NCBI GenBank assembly: GCA_963742345.1
Contig: CAVULO010000015.1
Span: 510,109-574,108 of the forward strand
From: Pseudolabrys sp963742345
Lineage (GTDB): Bacteria; Pseudomonadota; Alphaproteobacteria; Rhizobiales; Xanthobacteraceae
DNA length: 64,000 nucleotides
Direction of reading: 5' to 3'
The notes beneath the pieces were generated by a model. The model made no database searches, was not told where the DNA came from, and saw only the letters and a program-made list of their open reading frames with translations. Shown here piece after piece: positions 26,316-35,088 of this stretch (positions within the stretch are counted from its first letter, which is position 1; every line of letters begins with the position of its first letter). The position numbers and the translations under genes were made by a program.

Positions 26316-27447
26316 ATGCGCGCGGAAACACAAAATTTGGTTGAGGAAATCAAGCAGTCAGTGCGGCTGCTGAGGAGGCATCTTTGACGTTGACGCCGCG
26401 ACGCGACGCCTTGCAGAGCTGAACAAAGAGTCGGAAGACCCCAATCTCTGGAGTGACCAAGCACGAGCGCAACGTGTCATGCGCGAGCGCGATGCACTTG
26501 ACGATCAGCTCAAGGCAATCGGCCGCATCGAACAGGAACTTGAAGATCAGGTCACCTTGATTGAGCTTGGTGAGGGGGAGAAGGACGACAAAACCATCTC
26601 CGAAGCGGAAGCCGCTCTGAAACGACTGAAGGCTGAGGTGGCGCGACGCGAGCTGGAAGCGCTGCTATCAGGCGAAGCCGATGCGAATGATTGCTACCTG
26701 GAAGTTCACGCCGGTGCCGGCGGCACCGAGAGCCAGGACTGGGCCAGTATGTTGATGCGCATGTATGTGCGCTGGGCCGATGCTCACGGCTATAAAGTCG
26801 ATTGGATCGAGGAGAGCGAGGGCGACGGTGCCGGCATCAAGTCGGCGACCGTCATGATCAAGGGCCATAATGCGTATGGGTGGCTCAAGAGTGAGAACGG
26901 CGTGCACCGGTTGGTACGCATCTCACCCTTCGATTCCAATGCTCGGCGGCATACGTCGTTCGCCAGCGTCGTGGTGTTCCCGGTAGTCGACGATCGCATC
27001 AAGATAGACATCAACGAGAACGACGTGCGCACCGATGTGATGCGATCGGGCGGTGCGGGTGGTCAGCACGTGAATAAAACAGAGTCGGCGGTGCGTCTTA
27101 CGCACATTCCGACCAACATCGTGGTGAAGTGCCAGCAGGACCGCTCGCAGCACCGCAACCGCGCTATGGCTTGGGACATGTTGCGAGCCAAACTTTTTGA
27201 AGTCGAAATCAAGAAGCGCGAAGAGAAGGCAGCAGCCGAGCAAGCTGCGAAGACCGATATCGGGTGGGGCCACCAAATCCGTTCCTACGTCCTGCAGCCC
27301 TATCAGATGGTGAAGGATTTACGCACCGGTGTTTCCACTTCAAACACTGCTGGTGTGCTCGACGGCGACCTCGACGAATTCATGCAAGCTGCGCTCGCGC
27401 AAAAAGCTTTCGGCGGCGGACCGGAGCAGGTCGAAGATGTAGAGTAG
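26316..27447 (+). CDS. prfB: Peptide chain release factor 2, made by programmed +1 frameshift
   Basis: RF2 ends translation at UGA and UAA. The frame opens at ATG 26316 (MRAETQNLVEEIKQSV), meets UGA at codon 24 (26385-26387) and continues in the +1 frame from GAC 26386, giving 376 residues. The product has the anticodon-mimic SPF in VRISPFDSNARRHTSF and the catalytic GGQ in SGGAGGQHVNKTES. A start at the first ATG after the shift (26479) would lose the N-terminal domain, so the shifted model is correct. The gene follows PBP1A after a terminator and probably has its own promoter. Confidence 0.97.
26373..26388 (+). promoter_or_regulatory. prfB programmed frameshift site
   Basis: The bases AGGAGG CAT CTT TGA C match the conserved RF2 recoding signal: an internal Shine-Dalgarno-like AGGAGG (26373-26378) three bases before the slippery CUU (26382-26384), then UGA followed by C. 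When RF2 is scarce, the ribosome slips +1 on CUU and reads on, so RF2 controls its own level. Here the Shine-Dalgarno is AGGAGG rather than the E. coli AGGGGG. Confidence 0.95.
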
Positions 27448-27475
27448 GGCGCTACCGCTTATTGTGGTCGTCGCT

Positions 27476-28816
27476 TTAGACGTCGCCGAGCCTCAACCCC
27501 GCGCGCAGGAATTTCTGCGGATCGACAGCCTCGCCATTGATCCGTGTCTCATAGTGCAGATGCGGGCCGGTCGAACGCCCGGTCGATCCAATTCTTCCGA
27601 CGATTTCGCCGATACGCACAACCTGGCCGTTTTTCACGGTGATCTCGGACAAATGGCCATAGCGTGTGGCAAGGCCGTTGCCGTGACTGATCTCCACCAT
27701 ATTGCCGTAGCCGCCTTCTCGACCGGCAATGGTGACATTGCCAGTGGCCGTTGCGCGTACGGGCTCGCCGATTTCGCCGCGTAGATCGATGCCGGTATGT
27801 ATGGCGGGACGACCTAAAAACGGATCCATGCGCATGCCGAACGGCGAACTCATATCCACCTCGCCGATTACTGGTTTGCGAACTGGCACGGCGACCAGCG
27901 TGTGCGTGTAGCGGTCGATTTGCGCGCGGGCGACATTGATGCGGTAGAGTTGGCGCTCGAAGGCGCTGGCGCCTGATTGCGGCGGTCTAAGTGGAACAAA
28001 CGGGCCGCCAAGCGATCTTTCGGCTGATGCGCGGCCGGCATCGATTCCGAGGTCTGTTAGCACGCTTTGCATCCGGCGCGCCCTTGTGTCGATGCGTTCT
28101 TCGAGATCGGTGAGCGTCGCGGCCTGCCTTTGCTCGACTTTGTCGAGCGACAGTGAAATGCGCGCGAGCATGCCGTTTATGCCACCGACAGCGGCGCGCT
28201 CCGCAATCTGTGTGGAGCTTGCCGGCAATTCTCGCGATTGAAGGCGTGCCTCGCGATCCGGCGGCACAACGAAGATTACTGTGTCATTGATCGGCGACGG
28301 CCGCATCGGTTTTTCGGCAGGGGCTGTCGCGGACGGCGCGATGCGTGTCGGCTTTATTGTGCCGGTCGTCGACAGATCGCCGGTTAGCGTCGAGGTGCGT
28401 TGCTCCAATGTGGATTGCCGCTGGAGCAAGGTATTGAGCTTTTTCTCGAACTGCTCTTGGTCGAGTAACTGGCGGCTCATGATGCGGTCGACCTGCGCAC
28501 GCAATTCGGCGATACGATCCTCGTAGGCAAATTGCATTTCAGCCTGCCGGCCGATCAGGCGCGTGAGGACGTTATCGCGAAATGCGAAGTAGGTGCCTGT
28601 CGCGATCGACCACACCGCCATAATGACCAGCGTGCCGACTACGATCCAAAACGCGACCGGCCCGATACGGATTTGGTGTCCGGCGTGCGTAAGCGTGTAA
28701 CCGTCGTGACTTCGGTGGAGATGTCGAGAGATCGCGGCGGCCGATTGCGCCCGTGGTTGCGCAGACCGGGCAGTTTGGTCGGCGGGCGGGTAGGACAAGT
28801 AGGACGAATGCGACAT
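27476..28816 (-). CDS. M23-family peptidase with N-terminal TM and coiled coil
   Basis: A 446-residue cell-wall-associated protein. One TM helix at about 52-76 (PVAFWIVVGTLVIMAVWSIATG) precedes a coiled coil (FAYEDRIAELRAQVDRIM to about 160) and a linker. The LytM/M23 domain lies at about 320-440 with zinc ligands in HTGIDLRG and HLHYET, plus GYGNMVEISHGNGLATRYGHL, so the metal site looks complete and active endopeptidase is plausible. Many such proteins instead activate amidases, and an amidase gene lies 4 kb away. Convergent with prfB. Confidence 0.92.
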   Translation of the reverse strand: MSHSSYLSYPPADQTARSAQPRAQSAAAISRHLHRSHDGYTLTHAGHQIRIGPVAFWIVVGTLVIMAVWSIATGTYFAFRDNVLTRLIGRQAEMQFAYEDRIAELRAQVDRIMSRQLLDQEQFEKKLNTLLQRQSTLEQRTSTLTGDLSTTGTIKPTRIAPSATAPAEKPMRPSPINDTVIFVVPPDREARLQSRELPASSTQIAERAAVGGINGMLARISLSLDKVEQRQAATLTDLEERIDTRARRMQSVLTDLGIDAGRASAERSLGGPFVPLRPPQSGASAFERQLYRINVARAQIDRYTHTLVAVPVRKPVIGEVDMSSPFGMRMDPFLGRPAIHTGIDLRGEIGEPVRATATGNVTIAGREGGYGNMVEISHGNGLATRYGHLSEITVKNGQVVRIGEIVGRIGSTGRSTGPHLHYETRINGEAVDPQKFLRAGLRLGDV

Positions 28817-28943
28817 CGACGCTCCGCACCGGCTCGGCCATGGTCGAACCGCGGTTCCAGCAAAGTCGATATCAATCGGATATGGTTAAGAAACCCGTAA
28901 TCCCGGTCGGGTATGGCTATGATTTACTAGCATTTGCCGGGGA

Positions 28944-29414
28944 TTAGAGGCCGCGGGCAGCTGCCAACACCTCTTCGGCGTGTCCCGGGACTCGCACTTT
29001 AGGCCAAATCCGAATGATGCGCCCGGCCGTATCGATCAGGAAGGTTCTGCGCATGACGCCCATGTATTTGCGCCCATACATCGATTTCTGCCCCCAGGTC
29101 CCATAATCTGCGAGCATTCTTTTGGTTTCGTCGGACCCAAGCGCGATGGTGAGCTTATGTTTGGATTTGAATTTATCCTGCATCTGCACCGGATCGGCCG
29201 AAACCCCAAGAATTACAGTACGGGCCTTGGCGAATTCGGCGCGCAGCCGTGAGAACGCGATTGCCTCCTTGGTGCAGCCGGGTGTGTCGGCCTTGGGATA
29301 GAAATAAAGGACGAGGTTGCTGCCTTTGAAGTCTTTCAGCGAGACTTTGCCGCCGCCATCCCGCGACAGGGTGAAGGTCGGGGCCTTTGCGCCCGCAACA
29401 AGCTCACGCTTCAT
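28944..29414 (-). CDS. bcp: Bcp/PrxQ-type peroxiredoxin
   Basis: A 156-residue thiol peroxidase that reduces hydroperoxides. The peroxidatic cysteine is Cys47 in ADTPGCTKEA, with VLYFYPKADTPG upstream typical of the family. Residue 52, where E. coli Bcp has its resolving cysteine, is Ile, and no other cysteine is seen, so this looks like a one-Cys member. The start at 29414 (MKRELVAGAKAPTF) has AAGGAAG just upstream; the longer frame to 29537 adds an unrelated extension. Divergent from the AsmA-like gene. Confidence 0.92.
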   Translation of the reverse strand: MKRELVAGAKAPTFTLSRDGGGKVSLKDFKGSNLVLYFYPKADTPGCTKEAIAFSRLRAEFAKARTVILGVSADPVQMQDKFKSKHKLTIALGSDETKRMLADYGTWGQKSMYGRKYMGVMRRTFLIDTAGRIIRIWPKVRVPGHAEEVLAAARGL

Positions 29415-29575
29415 GTGCCTTCCTTTCGTCGTTTTCGAGCGGTCATGTCGCACATGCCATTTGCGTCGGAGGGGCGCAACGGGTTCCACAGATATGTGCC
29501 TTGAGTTGCCCCAGTTATTGATCGGGGCTATCCGCACAGCAGCATGCTGCGTCAGATGAGGGCGCGACCCAGCGC

Positions 29576-30682
29576 ATGACAGGTACCGAGCACGAGCACG
29601 GACACCGCGCCCACGCTGTCGCTGTGGGTCATGCGACGCAGCGACGACGCATCCCGCGCCGGTTCGGCCCCTGGCGCTGGAGCGGACTGCGCCGCGTGAG
29701 CCTCAATTTGCTTCGCTCGCGCTTCATGCGGCGATTATTTTGGGGCTCGGCGGTCTGCTTTGCGCTCGTAACGGTTGCGGCGCTCGGCCTGTGGTGGCGG
29801 CTGTCCAGTGGCCCAATCGAACTTGACCTGGCGACGCCATGGTTGAAGGCCGCGATTGAGGAGAACTTCGGCGGCAATCGTAGCGTGGCCGTGGGAGGTA
29901 CCCAACTCGAGCGCGATGAACGGGGCCGCACTTCGCTACGCTTGCGGGACATCGTCGTGCGCGATGCCGACGGTATCGTAGTTGCGAGCGCACCAAAAGC
30001 CGAGGTTGGCATTTCGGGCAGAAGTCTCCTGACCGGACGGTTGCGCGCTCAAAGCCTCAACCTCGTTGGGGCCGAGATGTCGGTGCGAATTGAGACTGAT
30101 GGCCGCCTTACCGTATTTGCTGGTGCTGACAAGCGGCCAATTGCGACGGCTGCAGCAACCACCGCACCAGCGACCGTTAATGAGCCTAATTCTGCTGCCA
30201 CGCCCCAAACTGTTCTGCGTGCGGAGTTCGAAAATCTTGCGAGCATCATGGCGCGGATCGATGCTGTTGGCGAAACCGGCCTTGATGGCCACGATCTGCG
30301 CGAACTTGGCCTCAAGAACGGAAATCTCGTTGTTGATGACCGGCGCAACGGTAAGCAATGGAAGTTTGACGGCATCAATGTGAGCCTGACGCGGCCCCGA
30401 CAGGGCGGCGTGGTTTTTCGGTTGGAATCCGACAATCCCGAACGCCCTTGGGTGCTGAGTGCCGCGATGCGGCCGCTCACCGACGGGGTGCGCGCGGTAG
30501 GGATCGAAGCGCGGAAAGTTTCCACGCGCGATATTCTGCTGGCGTTGCGACTTAATACAGGCAACTTCGATTTCGATATCCCTCTGTCGGCGAGCATTCG
30601 CGCCGAAATTTCACCGGAAGGGACGCCGCAGTTGGTGCAAGGTCAGCTTGTCTCCGACGCCGGGACCATCATTGATCATCGA
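29576..30682 (+). pseudogene. AsmA/YhdP-like protein, truncated
   Basis: The first about 369 codons of a large inner-membrane protein of the AsmA-like superfamily (YhdP/DUF3971 type), which is thought to carry lipids across the envelope. A TM helix (FWGSAVCFALVTVAALGLWW) is followed by repetitive beta-rich sequence (SVAVGGTQLERDERGRTSLRL, GRLRAQSLNLVGAEMSVRIE). In intact Rhizobiales homologues the sequence runs on for several hundred residues past GTIIDH; here the reading frame turns to unrelated codons right after it and stops at 30736. The break is abrupt and probably a misjoin. Confidence 0.85.
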
Positions 30683-30851
30683 GGGCTCAACACCAAACCG
30701 CAGCGAAGATACCGCTTATTTCATTGCCTGGATTGACCGGCTGACTGAAAGCGCGAAGTCCAACCAGGATTGGAATACGGAGGCAGAGAAGAGTGCGGTG
30801 CTGGAATTGCTCGGGTCGGCGCGGAAGATTTACGCGCAGATGCAGAAGTGA
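30683..30851 (+). pseudogene. C-terminal fragment of an unrelated bacterial protein
   Basis: From about 30690 the sequence encodes SEDTAYFIAWIDRLTESAKS, then AEKSAVLELLGSARKIYAQM and a stop at 30851, in a different frame from the AsmA-like gene. It looks like the end of a bacterial enzyme (from memory, tails like this occur on CehA/McbA-type metallohydrolases, low confidence). The front of that gene is absent, so the fragment was joined onto the AsmA-like gene. Confidence 0.55.
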
Positions 30852-30871
30852 GTGCGGGATAAATCCTTTGT

Positions 30872-30917
30872 ATCCTCTGTGGTTCACTCACCCTTTAAAC
30901 CACGGAGGACACAGAGG
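30872..30917. repeat. Imperfect inverted repeat
   Basis: CCTCTGTGGTT (30874-30884) is repeated in inverted form within AACCACGGAGGACACAGAGG (30898-30917). Fold-back sequences containing CCTCTGTG are common intergenic repeats in bacteria. It sits between the orphan gene tail and ogt. Confidence 0.5.
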
Positions 30918-30925
30918 GAAATTGA

Positions 30926-31440
30926 CTACGCCCGTGCCGCCGCTGCTGTGCGCTCCAGTTGCAGCAGAGTTTTCTTGCGGCCTACTCCCCAGCGATAGCC
31001 TCCCATGTCGCCGTCCACCCGGACCACGCGATGACAAGGAATGGCTACGGCGACTGGGTTGGTCGCGCAGGCACGGGCCACGGCCCGGTGGCCGTCGGCT
31101 GTCCGATGGCTTTCGCCACCTGGCCGTAGGAACGGGTCGCGCCAACGGGAATGGATTGCAGGTGGGCCCATACCCGGCGCTGAAACGCAGTCGCCTGAAT
31201 GTCGAGTGGAAGAGCTGAGTTCAGCCGCTGGCCATGAATCTGGCGGAGTAGATCCTGTTTCCAGTCGTGCATGGCAGCGTCATCGCGCCGCCGCAGAGCG
31301 AAGGGAAACTCATGTTTGAGACCGTGCTCCAGGTCGTCATCGCAATCGGCGAACTGGACGGCGCAGATACCCTTATCGGTGGCCGCAATCAGCATCCGCC
31401 CCAGAGGAGAATAAAGAATTTTTTCCTGAACAATTAGCGC
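30926..31440 (-). pseudogene. ogt: Methylated-DNA-protein cysteine methyltransferase, 5'-truncated and frameshifted
   Basis: Repairs O6-methylguanine by moving the alkyl group to its own cysteine. The upstream half reads ILYSPLGRMLIAATDKGICAVQ and AFQRRVWAHLQSIPVGATRSYGQVAKAIGQPTA; the rest follows in another frame as RAVARACATNPVAVAIPCHRVV, with the active-site PCHR, ending at 30926. A single missing base near 31086 explains the switch. At the other end, the coding sequence merges into fungal-looking DNA by about 31440, so the true N-terminus (or an Ada domain in front of it) is missing. Confidence 0.88.
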
Positions 31441-31500
31441 ATGTTTCGCCTGGATGTAAAGCACCAACCCCATTTCAATGACAGTTCTCCAGAGGGAGAA
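31400..31500. other. Join between bacterial and fungal sequence
   Basis: Left of about 31.44 kb the sequence is high-GC with bacterial genes; right of it the GC falls, codon third positions become AT-rich and spliceosomal introns appear. The ogt coding sequence runs into the transition without its N-terminus. I see no target-site duplication, integrase or repeat at the join. I read this as an assembly chimera. Confidence 0.85.
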
Positions 31501-32014
31501 AATGTTCTGGCTTCCGACGATGATAGCATGTCACCGATATCACAGAAGATCACCGAGCCTCCAAGACATTGTAGTTTTGCACCCCATTTGAGTGTCCGGG
31601 CCCAAATATTGCACAGATCGTAATACTCATACTTCGAAGCTGTTGCCTCAATGAACACCGAAATATACGAGTTTGGGATGTTCGTGTCACGTTGGTCATT
31701 TTCCTAAAGTCAGCTTCATCGACGATGGCTGAACAGCGTACCTCCAAAAGTCCTAATGAGACCCTCCATAACTCCGTGAGGGGCTGGGTCAAAACCACTT
31801 TCGATTTCAAGTTTTTCTCGACTTCTTCTAAACCTGTTGACACTGTCAGCTTGAAAATCAAACTTCGTATTGGCATTGATGTAGATATTATTTTACCTCT
31901 GAACTCAACTTGGAAAGTGTGAACGATTTTTGAGGACAGAACCGTTACACCAGGCTCGCTAGGCATGAGAGTGGAGAGACGTATTGATCCGTAAGTAAAA
32001 CAAGGGTCTAGCAC
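31434..32014 (-). CDS. Hypothetical fungal protein (fragment, frame change)
   Basis: I do not recognise this. Starting at 32014 the minus strand encodes SIRLSTLMPSEPGVTVLSSK, then VEFRGKIISTSMPIRSLIFKL and ELWRVSLGLLEVRCSAIVDE; near 31680 the plausible frame shifts by one to NIPNSYISVFIEATASKYEY and GGSVIFCDIGDMLSS, stopping at 31434 in the join region. Composition fits a real exon, but there is no family motif. The 3' end may have been cut by the join. Confidence 0.35.
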
Positions 32015-32386
32015 TGTAGCCGGCGCGATGATGATTTAATCAACGTTTTTCGTGATGGCCAATCAGAATCGATTTCCCGGCACAATTGGATTCGAAACAC
32101 TATTGTAAGAAAGATTCGCATCAGCAAACGGTATGGGGAATCTCTATCCAATGAGGTGGACGTTAAGAGTTAGACCTGTAAAGGTAGACTGAGCTACCGG
32201 ATACAAGTGAGCAGATTACTGGTCATTGGCTGGATATCGCCAATCTCTGCAGCCCTCAACCAGTTCATACGTCGTTTTCATACAGCTGTCAAATTGTGAA
32301 TATCGATCGAGATATAAAATGAAATAATTAATATCTGTAGTATCGTATAGTTCTGAAGGGCCATGCCAATTTCATTTAAAAATGCA
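32015..32386. other. Intergenic, AT-rich, no gene seen
   Basis: About 370 bases between two minus-strand fungal genes. No open frame longer than a few dozen codons and no RNA gene recognised. It should hold the 3' end of the single-TM protein gene transcript and the promoter of the gene to its left. Confidence 0.5.
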
Positions 32387-34003
32387 TCAGGCACCAAACA
32401 CTCTCTTCCAAATTCCGTTAATAAATCCCCTAGTCCTACTAATCAAATCCATCAAACCTCCGTCGATGTTACTCTCCACCTTCAATTCTTCAGCCGTATC
32501 AACTATTGGACGCCTTTCCCAAATTGTAGCAATAGCCCACTTATGACTCTGAATTTTATGCACTCTTGGCGGTGACGCAGGTAACTCTTCAATCTCTTTC
32601 TCTGTGACCGACTTCTTCCAACTCCACCATTCTGACGACGGAGTGGTGAATATTTCGAACGTCTCTCCTACTTTTCCTGGACTCATCAAAGTATCCAATC
32701 TGCTCTCCCAACTTTGTGCGTACTGAAGTTGATATATTTTTGTGACGAGGATTACATTTCCAAGGAAACTCAAAAACACGAAGACGTATAAAATCAATAG
32801 TAATGGTGAGGGTCTTGTTTTGGGTATGGGGGTTGGTTGCGTGTATGGTTTTGTTTGTGATGATCGATTCTGAGATTTTCGATTAGCGAGGAATTGCGAG
32901 AGATATTCTTGTCCGCGACGTTGAATAGAGGGCATTCGAGTTATCGTCGTTTCGTTGACAGTGAGTGTGCACTGTGCGTCATCAGACTGTATAGGCTGCT
33001 CGATAGGTTCATCGGTTGTTGGAGGTGTACGCGTTCTTGACATTGGAGGAAGACTAGTCGATCGGCGATGACGGAGTGACGCTGCTGGTGATGGAGAAGG
33101 CGAATGGTCGATTGATGGAACGTGGGGTTTGATGTGTTCGATAAATGGAGAGGATTGGGGAGTTGGGATACTCACTTCATCGGCAATTGAATACCCTTCA
33201 ACTAATTCCACCACAGTATCTCGTTCTGATTCCGTGACAGCAGTCTCATGTGATTCTTGATTGATACTTCCGGTCTCAGCCCTTGTGTCCTCATTTTTAA
33301 CAGACGTTTCAGGCTGCACATTTTCACCATCCGTCCTTGGAGGCTGAAGCTCCTCAGGCACAACATAGGGACTCTCGTTAAATGCCTTCTCCACCTTCAA
33401 AAATTCCTCCAACGCCTTCTCAGCAGCCATAATCCTTGACCTTCTCCCAACACTTCCCTCAATAGAACTGCACGCGCTAGTGGGACGTGATAGACGAGGA
33501 GACGAAGAAACTGGTTCGGACGAAGGGAGTTCCGTAGGATGGGATGTAACCTTCGGCGCGGAGGACATAATCGACTCAGATGGTGTAGATGACGGTCCTT
33601 GATGGATATGATAATGCAATAATGCAACGCTAGTGTATAATGATAATGGAGGTGGTGAGCCAGCCGATGACATTGCCCAAGGGATAGGTGAGAAACGTTC
33701 ATTTTCTCTCATACTGTCTGTACTTTCCCTTCTTTCCAATGTCGGTCGACTTTTGGTTTCGTCACTAGGGGGACAGTCCCAGCGAACATTTTTGATACTT
33801 TTTTTTGGACTCGATGGACCAATATTATTAGATGAGGTTGGCGGTGATTGGGGAGGACTTGGTGGCGATCGTTTTGATGAGAGAAAATGAGGTATGTATG
33901 TTGTTGTTGGTGTGAGTTGGGGACTTGCGGGTTTCGTAGGAAGAGGAAGTTTACTTCGTCGTGTCAGCTCTGGAGATGTTGGTCTTGGATACATTGTCAT
34001 CAC
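32387..34003 (-). CDS. Fungal single-TM protein with long disordered N-terminus
   Basis: An uninterrupted 538-codon frame. About 390 N-terminal residues are Ser/Pro/Thr/Glu-rich and look disordered (PPSPPQSPPTSSNN, SPSPSPAASLRHRRSTSLPP). One clear TM helix (PLLLILYVFVFLSFLGNVILV, about residue 405-425) follows, then a 110-residue tail with an SEWWSWKKSVTEKEIEELP stretch. Single-pass proteins with a cytosolic disordered domain near the ER or nuclear envelope look like this, but I recognise no family. Confidence 0.7.
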   Translation of the reverse strand: MMTMYPRPTSPELTRRSKLPLPTKPASPQLTPTTTYIPHFLSSKRSPPSPPQSPPTSSNNIGPSSPKKSIKNVRWDCPPSDETKSRPTLERRESTDSMRENERFSPIPWAMSSAGSPPPLSLYTSVALLHYHIHQGPSSTPSESIMSSAPKVTSHPTELPSSEPVSSSPRLSRPTSACSSIEGSVGRRSRIMAAEKALEEFLKVEKAFNESPYVVPEELQPPRTDGENVQPETSVKNEDTRAETGSINQESHETAVTESERDTVVELVEGYSIADEVSIPTPQSSPFIEHIKPHVPSIDHSPSPSPAASLRHRRSTSLPPMSRTRTPPTTDEPIEQPIQSDDAQCTLTVNETTITRMPSIQRRGQEYLSQFLANRKSQNRSSQTKPYTQPTPIPKTRPSPLLLILYVFVFLSFLGNVILVTKIYQLQYAQSWESRLDTLMSPGKVGETFEIFTTPSSEWWSWKKSVTEKEIEELPASPPRVHKIQSHKWAIATIWERRPIVDTAEELKVESNIDGGLMDLISRTRGFINGIWKRVFGA

Positions 34004-34204
34004 GCGTTCACGCTGAGGGGTGAGTCGAATTTGCCGATGATGACGCTTTTGGTCGTTGGTTTTGTGAAGTTTGGGATACCGGAGGTGTTTTGGTTGATGA
34101 CAACCTAAGAGGACCGTGCGCGGGTTTCGTAAGCTGGCAGATAAAGTTGAACCTTCTTTTTTCTACAACTCCGTTTTCTTGAGGGAAACGAACACTTTTC
34201 GTCC

Positions 34205-34719
34205 CTAATTCCAGTGCACTCCAACCCAATATTCATTTACATTAAGGTTCTTCCAACGGCGGGAATGTATGTAAGGTTTGAAAATAGAGTTTCGAATAAT
34301 TGGAGCCGCTTTTCCGGTCAAGAATGCTGTGCCGGGTTTAGGTTCCATTGAGGAGAGTCTGGTGACCTCTAAATTGTTGGAGTTAGCGGATGACGCTATT
34401 TCTAAGATTAATGTAGACACTAGCCGGGTTTTTTTCGTACCAAAGTAGTGGCAGAATAAATTTAGTGGGGGCGCAGCCGAACCGATTGCGTGGCCTGCAT
34501 GAAGTGCTAGCGAACGAGCATTCACATTGAGTAGGGACGTTCCATTATTCGCACCACTTCCTCTTCCATAGAAATAATAAGAGTGAGTTCATATGAACGC
34601 TTCAAGCATTCGGTGAACTCCGGCGCCGGTGAAAATCTCCTCCGGATTCTTACATTGTAATAAATGTCCTGATAACAACATCCAATTGGAATGAACTCTG
34701 GATCGTCAAGATTCTGCAT
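34205..34719 (-). CDS. Hypothetical fungal ORF pair (possible one gene)
   Basis: Two minus-strand frames abut: 34719-34522 (NLDDPEFIPIGCCYQDIYYN) and 34525-34205 (NARSLALHAGHAIGSAAPPL, with FCHYFGTKKTRLVSTLI). They are in different frames and one base change near 34535 would fuse them (NGTSLLNVNARSLALHAG). No family is recognised; it may be a frameshifted gene or chance. Confidence 0.3.
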
Positions 34720-35088
34720 AATTGACGAACTCTGTTTAGTTAGTACCGATTTAGTCCGAGAACCGACATAATACTAATTGTAGAAGCCTTTGTCCTTAGG
34801 ATAATATGTTGCGGAGATTATCGCTGTAGGTCACGTTTCGGCACTGTGATTGGTCAATTCTTCCTTAGTTTTCAAGACGATTGTTCACAATGAATGATGA
34901 TTGTTCCCACCACGCAACTTATCCAAGGCACACACTCCAACGATTGGTCACCGTCACAGAATGCAACAATAAACTCTGCTTCAAACAATACAATATGGTG
35001 TCTACAGAGTGGATTCACAGAGAATATAAGATGTCAATGGGGACTCTGTTTGAAGTCGCAAGTCAACGCGACACATTCTACTCTCAAA
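34720..35088. other. Promoter-side region before the ABC transporter, no gene
   Basis: About 370 bases with only short frames lacking any family similarity. It should contain the ABC transporter promoter. I see no clear TATA box or RNA gene. Confidence 0.4.
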
